This document shows, piece by piece, positions 16,932-25,217 of a DNA stretch of 64,000 bases. The first letter of the stretch is position 1, and every line of letters starts with the position of its first letter. The notes beneath the pieces are model-generated. The model worked only from the letters and a program-made list of their open reading frames with translations. It did not search any database and was not told where the DNA came from. This DNA is from UBA2357 sp002344625 (lineage in GTDB: Bacteria > Pseudomonadota > Gammaproteobacteria > Burkholderiales > Rhodocyclaceae): the NCBI GenBank assembly GCA_937995335.1, contig CALKIH010000039.1:1-64000 (forward strand). Reading direction: 5' to 3'. Made by a program: the position numbers and the translations under genes.

Positions 16932-17783
16932 TCAGAGCCAATAGACGACTACGAACAGAATCAGCCATACCACGTCGACAAAGTGCCAGTACCACGCCGT
17001 TGCCTCGAAGGCAAAGTGGTGGTCCGGCCGGAAGTGGCCCGCCATCACCCGGAACAGCATCACCGTCAGCATGATCGCGCCGATCGTCACATGCAGACCG
17101 TGGAACCCCGTCAACAGGAAGAACGTCGAGCCATAGATGCCGCTGTCGAGACGCAGGTTGAGGTCCGCATAGGCATGCACGTACTCGTACATCTGGAACC
17201 CGAGAAACACTACACCGAGCAGGATCGTGAGCAGCAAGCCGAGCTTGAGCTGACCGCGATCGCCCTTGAGCAGAGCATGATGCGCCCAGGTCAGGGTGGC
17301 ACCCGAAGTCAGCAACAACAGGGTATTGAATGCGGGAATACCCCAGGCGCCCATCGGCGTGAACGCCTCGTCCGGCCGTGGGCCGGCAGAAGGCCAATCG
17401 GCCGTGAAACCCTGCCACAGCAAGGCTTCGTTGTCGCCGCTGGCCAACCACGGCACGCTCAACACCCGCGCATAGAAAAGCGCGCCGAAGAAGGCGGCAA
17501 AAAACATCACCTCCGAGAAGATGAACCAGCCCATCGACCATCGGAACGACTTGTCGACCCGCTTGCCGTACTCGCCGCTTTCGGATTCGCGAACCACTTG
17601 CCCGAACCAGCCGAACAACATGTAGATAAGTACCGCGACGCCAAGGAAGAACAACTGGGGGCCGGGACCCGTCTCGTTGAGCCACAGCACCGCCCCCGTG
17701 CCGAAGAGCAGCAACGCAATCGACCCGAAGATCGGATACTTGGACGGCTCAGGGACGAAGTACTTATCCACCGCGTGGCTCAT
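16932..17783 (-). CDS. ctaE: Cytochrome c oxidase subunit III
   Basis: 283 aa with seven membrane helices. Typical segments are SFRWSMGWFIFSEVMFFAAF, LLLTSGATLTWAHHALLKGD, FFLLTGFHGLHVTIGAIMLT and the C-terminal FEATAWYWHFVDVVWLILFV. It belongs to the core of the aa3-type oxidase in the inner membrane. It follows ctaG and the DUF2970 gene. Confidence 0.97.
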   Translation of the reverse strand: MSHAVDKYFVPEPSKYPIFGSIALLLFGTGAVLWLNETGPGPQLFFLGVAVLIYMLFGWFGQVVRESESGEYGKRVDKSFRWSMGWFIFSEVMFFAAFFGALFYARVLSVPWLASGDNEALLWQGFTADWPSAGPRPDEAFTPMGAWGIPAFNTLLLLTSGATLTWAHHALLKGDRGQLKLGLLLTILLGVVFLGFQMYEYVHAYADLNLRLDSGIYGSTFFLLTGFHGLHVTIGAIMLTVMLFRVMAGHFRPDHHFAFEATAWYWHFVDVVWLILFVVVYWL

Positions 17784-17801
17784 CTAGATTCTCCCCATTG
17801 A

Positions 17802-18041
17802 TCAAGCACCGACCACGAGTCGCACGATCATGACCAGCGTCAGCACGAAAACGATTCCACCCAGCACCCCCGCCGCGATCACCGCCCGCGGGTCGAGCGA
17901 ACGGGCGTCACGGCCATAGTCACTACGCTTGCGAATGCCCGCAAAGGCCCACAGCACCGCTTTCATGGTCGCCAGGAACCCTGCCCGCTCGACCGGCCCC
18001 GCGGTTTCGTCCACAGGCTGCCGCGCTCCGGGCTGCTTCAT
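17802..18041 (-). CDS. DUF2970 small membrane protein
   Basis: 79 aa: a soluble N-terminus (VERAGFLATMKAVLWAFAGI, then RKRSDYGRDARSLDP) and one C-terminal membrane helix (VLGGIVFVLTLVMIVRLVVG). It fits DUF2970, a family seen between ctaG and ctaE in betaproteobacteria. Its start overlaps the ctaG stop by four bases (ATGA), so it is translationally coupled. It may be an assembly or supernumerary subunit; nothing in the sequence decides this. Confidence 0.85.
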   Translation of the reverse strand: MKQPGARQPVDETAGPVERAGFLATMKAVLWAFAGIRKRSDYGRDARSLDPRAVIAAGVLGGIVFVLTLVMIVRLVVGA

Positions 18042-18604
18042 GACGCGCCATCACCGGTCGCGGGCAAAGCCGCATTGCGGCCGGCGATCTCGAAGAAGGT
18101 GTAGGACAGGGTGACCGTATGCACATCATCGGGCAGCGCCGGATCGAGCACGAACGCAACCGGCATGGTTCGGCGCTCGCCGGCCGCGAGGGTCTGCTGG
18201 GTGAAGCAGAAACAATCCATCTTGCGGAAGAACTGGCCCGATATCGCAGGGCCGTAGCTCGGCACCGCCTGACCGGTGACCGGCCTGTCGCGGGTGTTCT
18301 CGACCTCGTAGGCAACCGTGACGAGTTCGCCGGGATGCACACGCACCACACTTTGCAGCGGATGAAACTGCCAGGGCAGGTCGTGGATGTTGGCGTCGAA
18401 CTCGACCGTGATCAGGCGGCTCGTATCCACCTGGGTGTTGACGACTTCGTCAGCCTTGAGGATGTTGTTGATGCCGGTGACCTCGCAGATCTTCTCGTAG
18501 AACGGCACCAGCACGAATCCGAACCCGAACATGACCAGCGCGCCAATCGAAAGGCGTACCAGGAGCTTGCGGTTTTCGCCATGCAGTGAGTTCTGGTTCG
18601 GCAT
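18038..18604 (-). CDS. ctaG: Cytochrome c oxidase assembly protein CtaG/Cox11
   Basis: 188 aa: one N-terminal helix (LSIGALVMFGFGFVLVPFYE) followed by a periplasmic beta-barrel domain. The copper-binding segment is present (FRKMDCFCFTQQTLAAGERR, containing CFCF), as is ALPDDVHTVTLSYTFFE. It inserts the CuB copper into subunit I. It is followed with a four-base overlap by the DUF2970 gene. Confidence 0.95.
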   Translation of the reverse strand: MPNQNSLHGENRKLLVRLSIGALVMFGFGFVLVPFYEKICEVTGINNILKADEVVNTQVDTSRLITVEFDANIHDLPWQFHPLQSVVRVHPGELVTVAYEVENTRDRPVTGQAVPSYGPAISGQFFRKMDCFCFTQQTLAAGERRTMPVAFVLDPALPDDVHTVTLSYTFFEIAGRNAALPATGDGAS

Positions 18605-18609
18605 GCGCT

Positions 18610-18735
18610 TCAGACCCCGAAAACACCGCGGCGCACGACCACGAACAGGAACATCGCCAGGGCGACCGCTGCTAGTGCGAGGCCGGTGCGGCGATTGGCG
18701 GCTTTACGATTGTCACTCATCGAAGGATCGATCAT
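18610..18735 (-). CDS. Cytochrome oxidase small assembly protein (41 aa)
   Basis: The minus strand from the ATG at 18735 encodes MIDPSMSDNRKAANRRTGLA followed by LAAVALAMFLFVVVRRGVFG and V: a short basic N-terminus, one membrane helix and a basic end. An alternative ATG lies at 18720 (MSDNRKA). Small proteins like this occur between ctaD and ctaG in betaproteobacteria and are annotated as cytochrome oxidase small assembly proteins. It ends five bases before the ctaG start, so it is in the operon. Confidence 0.75.
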   Translation of the reverse strand: MIDPSMSDNRKAANRRTGLALAAVALAMFLFVVVRRGVFGV

Positions 18736-18797
18736 GGTCAGTCCAAGAAGGGACGAACGGCGCCCGGCTCACAGGCCGCCGCGCGCCGAACGCGGGT

Positions 18798-20375
18798 TCA
18801 TTTGAATACCGGCGCTTCTTCGAAGGTATGGTGCGGCGCCGGCGAAGGCACGGTCCATTCGAGACCGTCGGCATCCTCCCAGGCACGCGCGGCCGCTTTT
18901 TCTCCGCCGCGCACACATTTCACCACCACCACGATGAATATCAGTTGCGACAATCCGAACCCGAACGCGCCGACGGTCGCCATTGCGTTGAAATCGGCAA
19001 ACTGGAGCGCGTAGTCGGGAATCCGGCGCGGCATGCCGGCCAGGCCGAGAAAGTGCATCGGGAAGAAGGTGATGTTGAAGAAGACCATCGAGCACCAGAA
19101 ATGCAGTTTGCCAATCGTCTCGTTGGGCATGTGGCCGGTCCATTTCGGCAGCCAGTAGTAGGCCCCGGCGAAAAGCGCGAACAGGCTGCCGGCGACCAAT
19201 ACGTAGTGAAAGTGCGCGACGACGTAGTAGGTGTCGTGCAGCTGGATGTCCACCGGAGCGATCGCACAGATGAGCCCGGTAAAACCACCCAGCGTAAACA
19301 CGAAGATGAAACCGACCGACCACAACATCGGCGTCTCGAAGGTCATCGAACCGCGCCACATCGTCGCGATCCAGTTGAACACCTTCACCCCGGTCGGCAC
19401 TGCGATCAGCATCGTCGCATACATGAAGAACAACTGACCTTGCTTGGGCATGCCGGTCGCGAACATGTGATGGGCCCACACGATGAACGACAGAATCGCG
19501 ATCGATGCGGTGGCGTAGACCATCGACGCGTAGCCGAACAGAGGTTTCCTGGCGAAGGTCGGGATGATCTGGCTCACGATGCCGAACGCCGGCAGAATCA
19601 TGATGTACACCTCGGGATGCCCGAAGAACCAGAAGATGTGCTGGAACAGCACCGGATCCCCCCCGCCGGCCGCGTTGAAGAAGCTGGTGCCAAAATGCCG
19701 GTCGGTGAGGATCATCGTGACCGCGCCGGCAAGTACCGGCATCACTGCAATCAGCAGATAGGCGGTGATGAGCCATGTCCAGCAGAACAGCGGCATTTTC
19801 ATCAAGGTCATCCCGGGGGCACGCATGTTGAGGATCGTGACCACGATGTTGATGGCGCCCATGATCGAGCTGATACCCATGATGTGGATCGCGAAGATCG
19901 CCAGATCCATGCCCATGCCCATCTGGATCGAGAGCGGCGGATACAGGGTCCAGCCCGCCGCGGTCGCCCCGCCCGGCACGAAGAACGAACCGATCAGCAT
20001 CACGGCGGCAACCGGCAGCAGCCAGAAGCTCCAGTTGTTCATGCGCGCGAACGCCATGTCCGAAGCACCGACCATCAACGGCAGCATCCAGTTCGCAAAG
20101 CCGACGAAGGCCGGCATGATCGCGCCGAACACCATCACCAGACCATGCATGGTGGTCAGTTGGTTGAACAGTTCCGGCACGACGACCTGCAGGCCGGGCT
20201 GAAACAGCTCCGCCCGTATGGTCAGCGCCATCACCCCGCCGGAAAGGAACATCACGAAGCTGAAAAGCAGGTACATCGTGCCGATGTCCTTGTGATTGGT
20301 GGTCGTGATCCACCGCATCAACCCGCTCGGTCCATGGTGATGTTCGTTCAAATGATCGGGGATTACCGCCGCCAT
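18798..20375 (-). CDS. ctaD: Cytochrome c oxidase subunit I
   Basis: 525 aa, twelve helices. The heme a and a3/CuB ligands are recognisable: the His in MHGLVMVFGAIMPAFV, the His-Tyr cross-link segment FGHPEVYIMILP, the VWAHHMFATGMP pair, and VAHFHYVLVAGS. The opening LMRWITTTNHKDIGTMYLLF is the family signature. It is the catalytic proton-pumping subunit of the aa3 oxidase. It is preceded by ctaC on the same strand. Confidence 0.98.
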   Translation of the reverse strand: MAAVIPDHLNEHHHGPSGLMRWITTTNHKDIGTMYLLFSFVMFLSGGVMALTIRAELFQPGLQVVVPELFNQLTTMHGLVMVFGAIMPAFVGFANWMLPLMVGASDMAFARMNNWSFWLLPVAAVMLIGSFFVPGGATAAGWTLYPPLSIQMGMGMDLAIFAIHIMGISSIMGAINIVVTILNMRAPGMTLMKMPLFCWTWLITAYLLIAVMPVLAGAVTMILTDRHFGTSFFNAAGGGDPVLFQHIFWFFGHPEVYIMILPAFGIVSQIIPTFARKPLFGYASMVYATASIAILSFIVWAHHMFATGMPKQGQLFFMYATMLIAVPTGVKVFNWIATMWRGSMTFETPMLWSVGFIFVFTLGGFTGLICAIAPVDIQLHDTYYVVAHFHYVLVAGSLFALFAGAYYWLPKWTGHMPNETIGKLHFWCSMVFFNITFFPMHFLGLAGMPRRIPDYALQFADFNAMATVGAFGFGLSQLIFIVVVVKCVRGGEKAAARAWEDADGLEWTVPSPAPHHTFEEAPVFK

Positions 20376-20479
20376 GCTGCCTCCTTCGCGATACCGGCCG
20401 CAACGCTCATCGGCCGGATTGAATATGTCGCCCGCGCCGCGGGCTCAACCGGCCCTCGACGAACCTGCAAATCGCCGGC

Positions 20480-21283
20480 TCAATTCGACGCCAACGCGGC
20501 CTTGCCGGCGAGTTGCCCGGCAACCCATTGCGCGTAAGCCTGTTCCGAAACCACATGCACCTCGATCGGCATGAAACCATGGTCCTTGCCGCAAAGCTCC
20601 ACACAGCTGCCGCGGTAGATGCCTTCCTTGTCGGCGCGAAACCAGGTATCCCGGATGAACCCGGGGATGGCGTCCTGCTTCACGCCGAACGCGGGCACCC
20701 ACCACGAGTGGATCACGTCGCTCGCGGTCGTGAGCAGGCGGACTTTCTTGCCTACCGGCACCACGACCGGGTTGTCGACCTCCAGCAGATAGTGCTCGCC
20801 CTTGGCGGCGCTGCCCTCGATCTGCTCGCGCGGGGTCGACAGATTGGAGACGAAGCGAATGCCTTCGCCCTCGCCCTGCAGATAGTCGTAACCCCACTTC
20901 CACTGATAACCCGTCGCCTTGATCGTGATGTCGGGCGAAGACGTGTCCTTCATGTAGAGAATCGTCTTGGTCGCCGGCCAGGCCATACCCACCAGGATGA
21001 ACACCGGCACGATCGTCCACAGGATCTCCACCGTGGTGCTTTCATGAAAATTGGCGGCAACCGCCCCGCGCGACTTGCGGTGCTTGAACACCGACCAGAA
21101 CATCACACCGAATACCGCGACGAAGATGACCGCACAGATGATCAGCATCAAGGTATGCAGGTCGTAGAGCTGCTCGGCGACCGAGGTGACAGGCTCCTGG
21201 AAATTGAAACGGCTCTGGGCAAGGGCGCTGCCGGACACGATCAGCGACGAGCCTGACAGCACCAGGCGACCTGATAGATTCAT
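20480..21283 (-). CDS. ctaC: Cytochrome c oxidase subunit II
   Basis: 267 aa from ATG 21283, preferred over the upstream in-frame start (21418) because GAGGG and GGAAA precede it and it gives a signal peptide (LVLSGSSLIVSGSALA). Two membrane helices follow (LHTLMLIICAVIFVAVFGVM; VEILWTIVPVFILVGMAWPA). The CuA site is complete: His in ASDVIHSWWVP and the CVELCGKDHGFMP ligands. There is no C-terminal cytochrome c domain, so it accepts electrons from a separate cytochrome. It is the first gene of the oxidase cluster. Confidence 0.97.
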   Translation of the reverse strand: MNLSGRLVLSGSSLIVSGSALAQSRFNFQEPVTSVAEQLYDLHTLMLIICAVIFVAVFGVMFWSVFKHRKSRGAVAANFHESTTVEILWTIVPVFILVGMAWPATKTILYMKDTSSPDITIKATGYQWKWGYDYLQGEGEGIRFVSNLSTPREQIEGSAAKGEHYLLEVDNPVVVPVGKKVRLLTTASDVIHSWWVPAFGVKQDAIPGFIRDTWFRADKEGIYRGSCVELCGKDHGFMPIEVHVVSEQAYAQWVAGQLAGKAALASN

Positions 21284-21709
21284 TTTCCAACCCTCGAGTG
21301 GATCCGATCGTTCAACGTACACGCCAGCGGTGCCCGGCGAGCCTTCTGAGGGCTCGTCGCAGATCCGGACATTCATGCCGTCAACGATCCAGATGGATTG
21401 TTGTGATGCCTCGATCATCGGCGGCGGCGCGTGAATCCCGGCCCGAAAGCCGCAGGCGCCTGCCGTTCCGCAAATCTCGGCTGATCATGCCATAGCCGCT
21501 TTGACGGTCGCAACGAGATTTTTTGACATTTGTCAATATGCTGCCATGCAACATCTGGTAAGCAACGGGCACAATCCATGCAAACAGCCAACTCTATCGG
21601 CACAGAAGGCGACTTGATGCTGCAGCGCGCACATCGCGAAGGGTCGCCACGCCCGCGGCGCACCGACCTTCGAAGCCCGCACGACGCCCGTGGCCGTTAA
21701 AATGCCGGC
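21284..21709. other. Intergenic region between divergent ctaC and recQ (426 bp)
   Basis: No gene is supported here. It holds the two promoters, which I could not place with confidence, and one clear palindrome at 21523-21536. Confidence 0.6.
21523..21536. promoter_or_regulatory. FNR/CRP-family-like palindrome upstream of ctaC and recQ
   Basis: TTGAC-ATTT-GTCAA is a perfect 14-bp dyad. Its spacing and half-site resemble FNR/Dnr-type operators (TTGAT-N4-ATCAA), with C in place of T at the fifth position. Position: 240 bases upstream of ctaC and 174 upstream of recQ. TTGACA could also simply be a -35 element. Confidence 0.35.
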
Positions 21710-23554
21710 ATGAACACACCAGCCACCGACGCCAAACCAGGCAACGCCGCCCTTCACAAGCTCGAGCATGTATTCGGTTACACCGCATTTCGTGGCGAAC
21801 AACAGGCGGTGGTCGAGCATGTGGCCGACGGCGGTGATGCGCTGGTGCTGATGCCGACCGGTGGCGGCAAGTCGCTGTGTTACCAGATACCGGCGCTGCT
21901 GCGCGAAGGCACGGCCATCGTCGTTTCACCGCTGATCGCGCTGATGCACGACCAGGTCAGCGCACTGGTCGAGGCCGGCGTCGCGGCCGCCTTCCTGAAC
22001 TCCAGCCTCGACATGGACGCGGCCCGGCGGATCGAGAACGACCTCTTCGCCGGCCGGCTCGATCTGCTCTATGTCGCTCCCGAGCGCCTGATGACCCCGC
22101 GCTTTCTCGATGCACTCGACCATTTGCGCGACACTCGCCGCCTGGCGTTGTTCGCGATCGACGAAGCCCACTGCGTTTCCCAATGGGGGCACGACTTTCG
22201 CCCCGAATACCTGCAGTTGTCGATCCTGCCCGAACGCTATCCGTCGATTCCGCGGATCGCGCTCACCGCCACGGCGGATCGCCAGACGCGCGAAGAGATC
22301 GCCCAGCGCCTGCGGCTCGAAGATGCGCGACGCTTCATCTCGAGCTTCGACCGGCCCAACATCCGCTACACCATCGTCGAGAAGGCCGACCCGCGCCGCC
22401 AGCTGCTCGCCTTCATCCGTGACGAGTACCCGGTCGAGGCCGGGATCGTGTATTGCCTGTCACGGCGCAAGGTCGAGGAGACCGCCGCATGGTTGTGCGA
22501 GCAGGGGGTCAAGGCCCTGCCCTACCACGCCGGCTTGCCGGTCGAGGCGCGCGCACACAACCAGATGCGCTTCCTGCGCGAGGACGGCATCGTGATGGTC
22601 GCGACCATCGCGTTCGGCATGGGCATCGACAAGCCGGACGTGCGCTATGTCGCCCACCTCGACCTGCCGCGCTCGATCGAAGGCTACTACCAGGAAACCG
22701 GCCGGGCCGGGCGTGATGGCCTCGCCGCCCAGGCCTGGATGGCCTGGGGCGCGCAAGACGTGGTGCAGCAGCGGCGCATGATCGACGAATCCGAGGCCTC
22801 CGACGACTTCAAGCGCCTCGCCCGCAACCGCCTCGAAGTGCTGGTCGGGCTGGTCGAGGCGACCGACTGCCGCCGCCAGCACCTGCTCGCCTACTTCGGC
22901 GAGACCGCTCCGCCTTGCGGCAACTGTGACAATTGCCTCAATCCCCCGCAGACTTGGGATGCCACCGACGCAGCGCGCAAGGCCTTGTCATGCGTCTATC
23001 GCACCGGGCAACGCTTTGGCGCCGGCCATCTGATCGACGTTCTGCGCGGCGAGGTGACCGACAAGGTCGGCGAACGCGGTCATGACCGCATCAGCACCTT
23101 CGGCATCGGCGCCGATATCGACAAGAAGCGCTGGCAGGCGGTGTTTCGCCAGTTGATCGCGCGCGAGTTCGTCGCGGTCGACGCCGAGCGCTACAACGCG
23201 CTGGCGCTCACCGATCTCGCACGTCCACTATTGCGCGGCGAGGCCGCGTTCCACCTGCGCCTGAGCCCGGAGCGTGGCGGCAAGCAGGCACGCCGGCGCG
23301 GCAGCTCGAGCGCCATCGACATTCCCGGAGGCCTGCCGACGACGCTGTTCGACCGGCTGCGCGCCTGGCGCGCCACGACTGCGCGCGAGCGCAACGTGCC
23401 GGCGTACGTGATCTTTCATGACGCCACGCTGCGCGAAATCACGCTCGCACGCCCGACCACGCTCGCCGAGCTCGGCGGCATCAGCGGCATCGGCGACCGC
23501 AAGCTCGACGCCTACGGTGCCGAGATCCTGAAGGTGGTGGCGGAAACGGTGTGA
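21710..23554 (+). CDS. recQ: ATP-dependent DNA helicase RecQ
   Basis: 614 aa. Walker A is MPTGGGKSLCYQIP, the DEAH box and aromatic loop are FAIDEAHCVSQWGHDFRPEY, and helicase motifs V-VI are IAFGMGIDKPDVRYVAHLDL and QETGRAGRDG. The zinc-binding RQC domain is visible in CRRQHLLAYF...CGNCDNC (about residues 385-410). The HRDC domain closes the protein (ARERNVPAYVIFHDATLREI). It unwinds DNA 3'-5' in recombination and fork repair. It is a stand-alone gene. Confidence 0.97.
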   Translation: MNTPATDAKPGNAALHKLEHVFGYTAFRGEQQAVVEHVADGGDALVLMPTGGGKSLCYQIPALLREGTAIVVSPLIALMHDQVSALVEAGVAAAFLNSSLDMDAARRIENDLFAGRLDLLYVAPERLMTPRFLDALDHLRDTRRLALFAIDEAHCVSQWGHDFRPEYLQLSILPERYPSIPRIALTATADRQTREEIAQRLRLEDARRFISSFDRPNIRYTIVEKADPRRQLLAFIRDEYPVEAGIVYCLSRRKVEETAAWLCEQGVKALPYHAGLPVEARAHNQMRFLREDGIVMVATIAFGMGIDKPDVRYVAHLDLPRSIEGYYQETGRAGRDGLAAQAWMAWGAQDVVQQRRMIDESEASDDFKRLARNRLEVLVGLVEATDCRRQHLLAYFGETAPPCGNCDNCLNPPQTWDATDAARKALSCVYRTGQRFGAGHLIDVLRGEVTDKVGERGHDRISTFGIGADIDKKRWQAVFRQLIAREFVAVDAERYNALALTDLARPLLRGEAAFHLRLSPERGGKQARRRGSSSAIDIPGGLPTTLFDRLRAWRATTARERNVPAYVIFHDATLREITLARPTTLAELGGISGIGDRKLDAYGAEILKVVAETV

Positions 23555-23600
23555 CCGCCGGCGGGTCAGCGCGGCGCAACCGAAGGTCGGGCACGAGCGC

Positions 23601-25217
23601 TCAGTCGCTGTTCGCGGCACGCAGGGCGGCGAGCCGCTCGACCAGTTCGGTGGGGACCGCCTCCACGATGCGGGTGTGGCCGGCGTAGATGGCCCCCTCG
23701 TTTCCGTCGAGCGTCAGGAAATCGCCCTCGCGCAGGGTCGTGCCCCCTAGGCTGATCGAGCGGGACGCGTTGTCGATCCGCAAGGCCTCGCAACCGACCA
23801 GACACACCTTCCCGAGTTGCCGGGCCACGACCGCGGCATGCGAGGTTCGCGCGCCGCGCTGCGTCAGCAGGCCATCGGCGAGATCGAGTGCGCCGATATC
23901 GCGCGTTTCGGCATCGTGGCGGACGAGCACGACCGCCGCACCGGCAGTGCTGCGCTCACGCGCGCGCGCCTCGTCGAGCACGATTTCGCCGCTGGCCACA
24001 CCGCTGGCCGCGCTCGGCGCATACGCCAGCGCGACCAGTTCGGCGCCGTCTGCGGCGGTACCGATGCGGCGCTGGGCGAGCGATTTCGCATCGAGCCCGG
24101 CGGTGCGCGCACGTGCGAGGTGCGTGCTGATCCGCCGCTCCGCCCACAGATCGAGGGCAATCCGGGCCGCAGCCAGCGGCGTGCGCTTGCCGTCGCGCGT
24201 CTGCAACAGATACAGGCGGCCGTCCTGGACGGTAAATTCGAAATCCTGCATATCGCCGAAAACGCGTTCGAGCAGGTCGGTCGCCTGCAGCAACGCCTCC
24301 CAGACCTGCGGCGCGACGGCGGCCAGTTGCTCGTGGCCGAGCGCGCTGCGGCGGCCGCTGACGACGTCCTCGCCTTGCGCATTGAACAGGAAATCGACCC
24401 AGGGTCTCGGCTCGCCGCTGCGCGGATCGCGCGTGAACCCGACACCCGCCCCCGACAAGCCGCCGGCGTTGCCGAACACCATGCCCTGCACGGTGACGGC
24501 AGTACCCATGTCGTGGGCCAGGCCGTGCAATTCGCGGTAGGTGCGCGCCTTGTCGGCGTTCCATGACGCGAAGACGGCGGCAATCGCCTGTTCGAGCTGA
24601 ACCCAGGCATCCTGCGGGAAGGCTTCGCCCGCCTCGCGCCGATAGGTTTCCAGGTGCCGCGCCGCCACGGTGCGCAGATCGGCGAAGTCCAGGCTGCGTT
24701 CGTCGGCGCCCGCCCAGATGGCGTCGAGATCCGCCTCGAAATGCTGCGGGTCGATGCCCGCGACCACCTCACCGAAGCCGCTGACGAGTCGCCGGTAGGC
24801 ATCCCACGCCAGCCGCGGATGGCCGCTGATGCGGATGAACCCGGGCAGCGTCGCTTCGGTGAGGCCGATGTTGAGCAGCGTTTCCATCATGCCGGGCATC
24901 GACACCGGCGCACCCGAACGCACCGACAGCAGCAGGGGATGACGAACGTCGCCGAGCCGCAACCGGGTCAACCGTTCCAGTTCGGCCAGCGCGGGCTGCC
25001 AGCATGCGCGGCCCGGCGCAGCGGGCGCCGCGCACCAGCCGGTGCCGAGCACGAAGGCGGGCGGGACGGGCAACCCCAGCGCGGCCATGCGCGCGAGGTT
25101 CCAGGCCTTGAAGCCGAGCGTTTCAGGGCCGAGTCCGGCGAGCGGATGGTCCGCATGGATCAGCTCGACCGTCCGGCGCTCCGCGGCCCCGGCGCCCGGC
25201 ACCGTCGCTCCGCTCAT
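23601..25217 (-). CDS. Short pyruvate-phosphate-dikinase-like protein lacking the PEP/pyruvate barrel
   Basis: 538 aa from the ATG at 25217; the open frame further upstream is a shadow. The ATP-grasp part matches PPDK: LGFKAWNLARMAALGLPVPP, LLLSVRSGAPVSMPGMMETL, AVTVQGMVFGNAGGLSGAGV followed by GFTRDPRSGE, and LYLLQTRDGKRT. The phosphohistidine swivel domain follows (LLTQRGARTSHAAVVARQLG, His near residue 455). The protein then stops, whereas PPDK is about 870 aa and ends in a TIM barrel that binds PEP/pyruvate; that barrel is absent. It could take phosphate from ATP onto His but needs another acceptor domain. It is coupled by a 4-base overlap to the 476-aa gene upstream. Confidence 0.8.
   Translation of the reverse strand: MSGATVPGAGAAERRTVELIHADHPLAGLGPETLGFKAWNLARMAALGLPVPPAFVLGTGWCAAPAAPGRACWQPALAELERLTRLRLGDVRHPLLLSVRSGAPVSMPGMMETLLNIGLTEATLPGFIRISGHPRLAWDAYRRLVSGFGEVVAGIDPQHFEADLDAIWAGADERSLDFADLRTVAARHLETYRREAGEAFPQDAWVQLEQAIAAVFASWNADKARTYRELHGLAHDMGTAVTVQGMVFGNAGGLSGAGVGFTRDPRSGEPRPWVDFLFNAQGEDVVSGRRSALGHEQLAAVAPQVWEALLQATDLLERVFGDMQDFEFTVQDGRLYLLQTRDGKRTPLAAARIALDLWAERRISTHLARARTAGLDAKSLAQRRIGTAADGAELVALAYAPSAASGVASGEIVLDEARARERSTAGAAVVLVRHDAETRDIGALDLADGLLTQRGARTSHAAVVARQLGKVCLVGCEALRIDNASRSISLGGTTLREGDFLTLDGNEGAIYAGHTRIVEAVPTELVERLAALRAANSD

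Noticed and set aside
18531..20537. A 668-codon open frame on the plus strand
   Set aside because: Antisense to ctaD; full of His/Arg/Asp as expected from the complement of a membrane protein gene.
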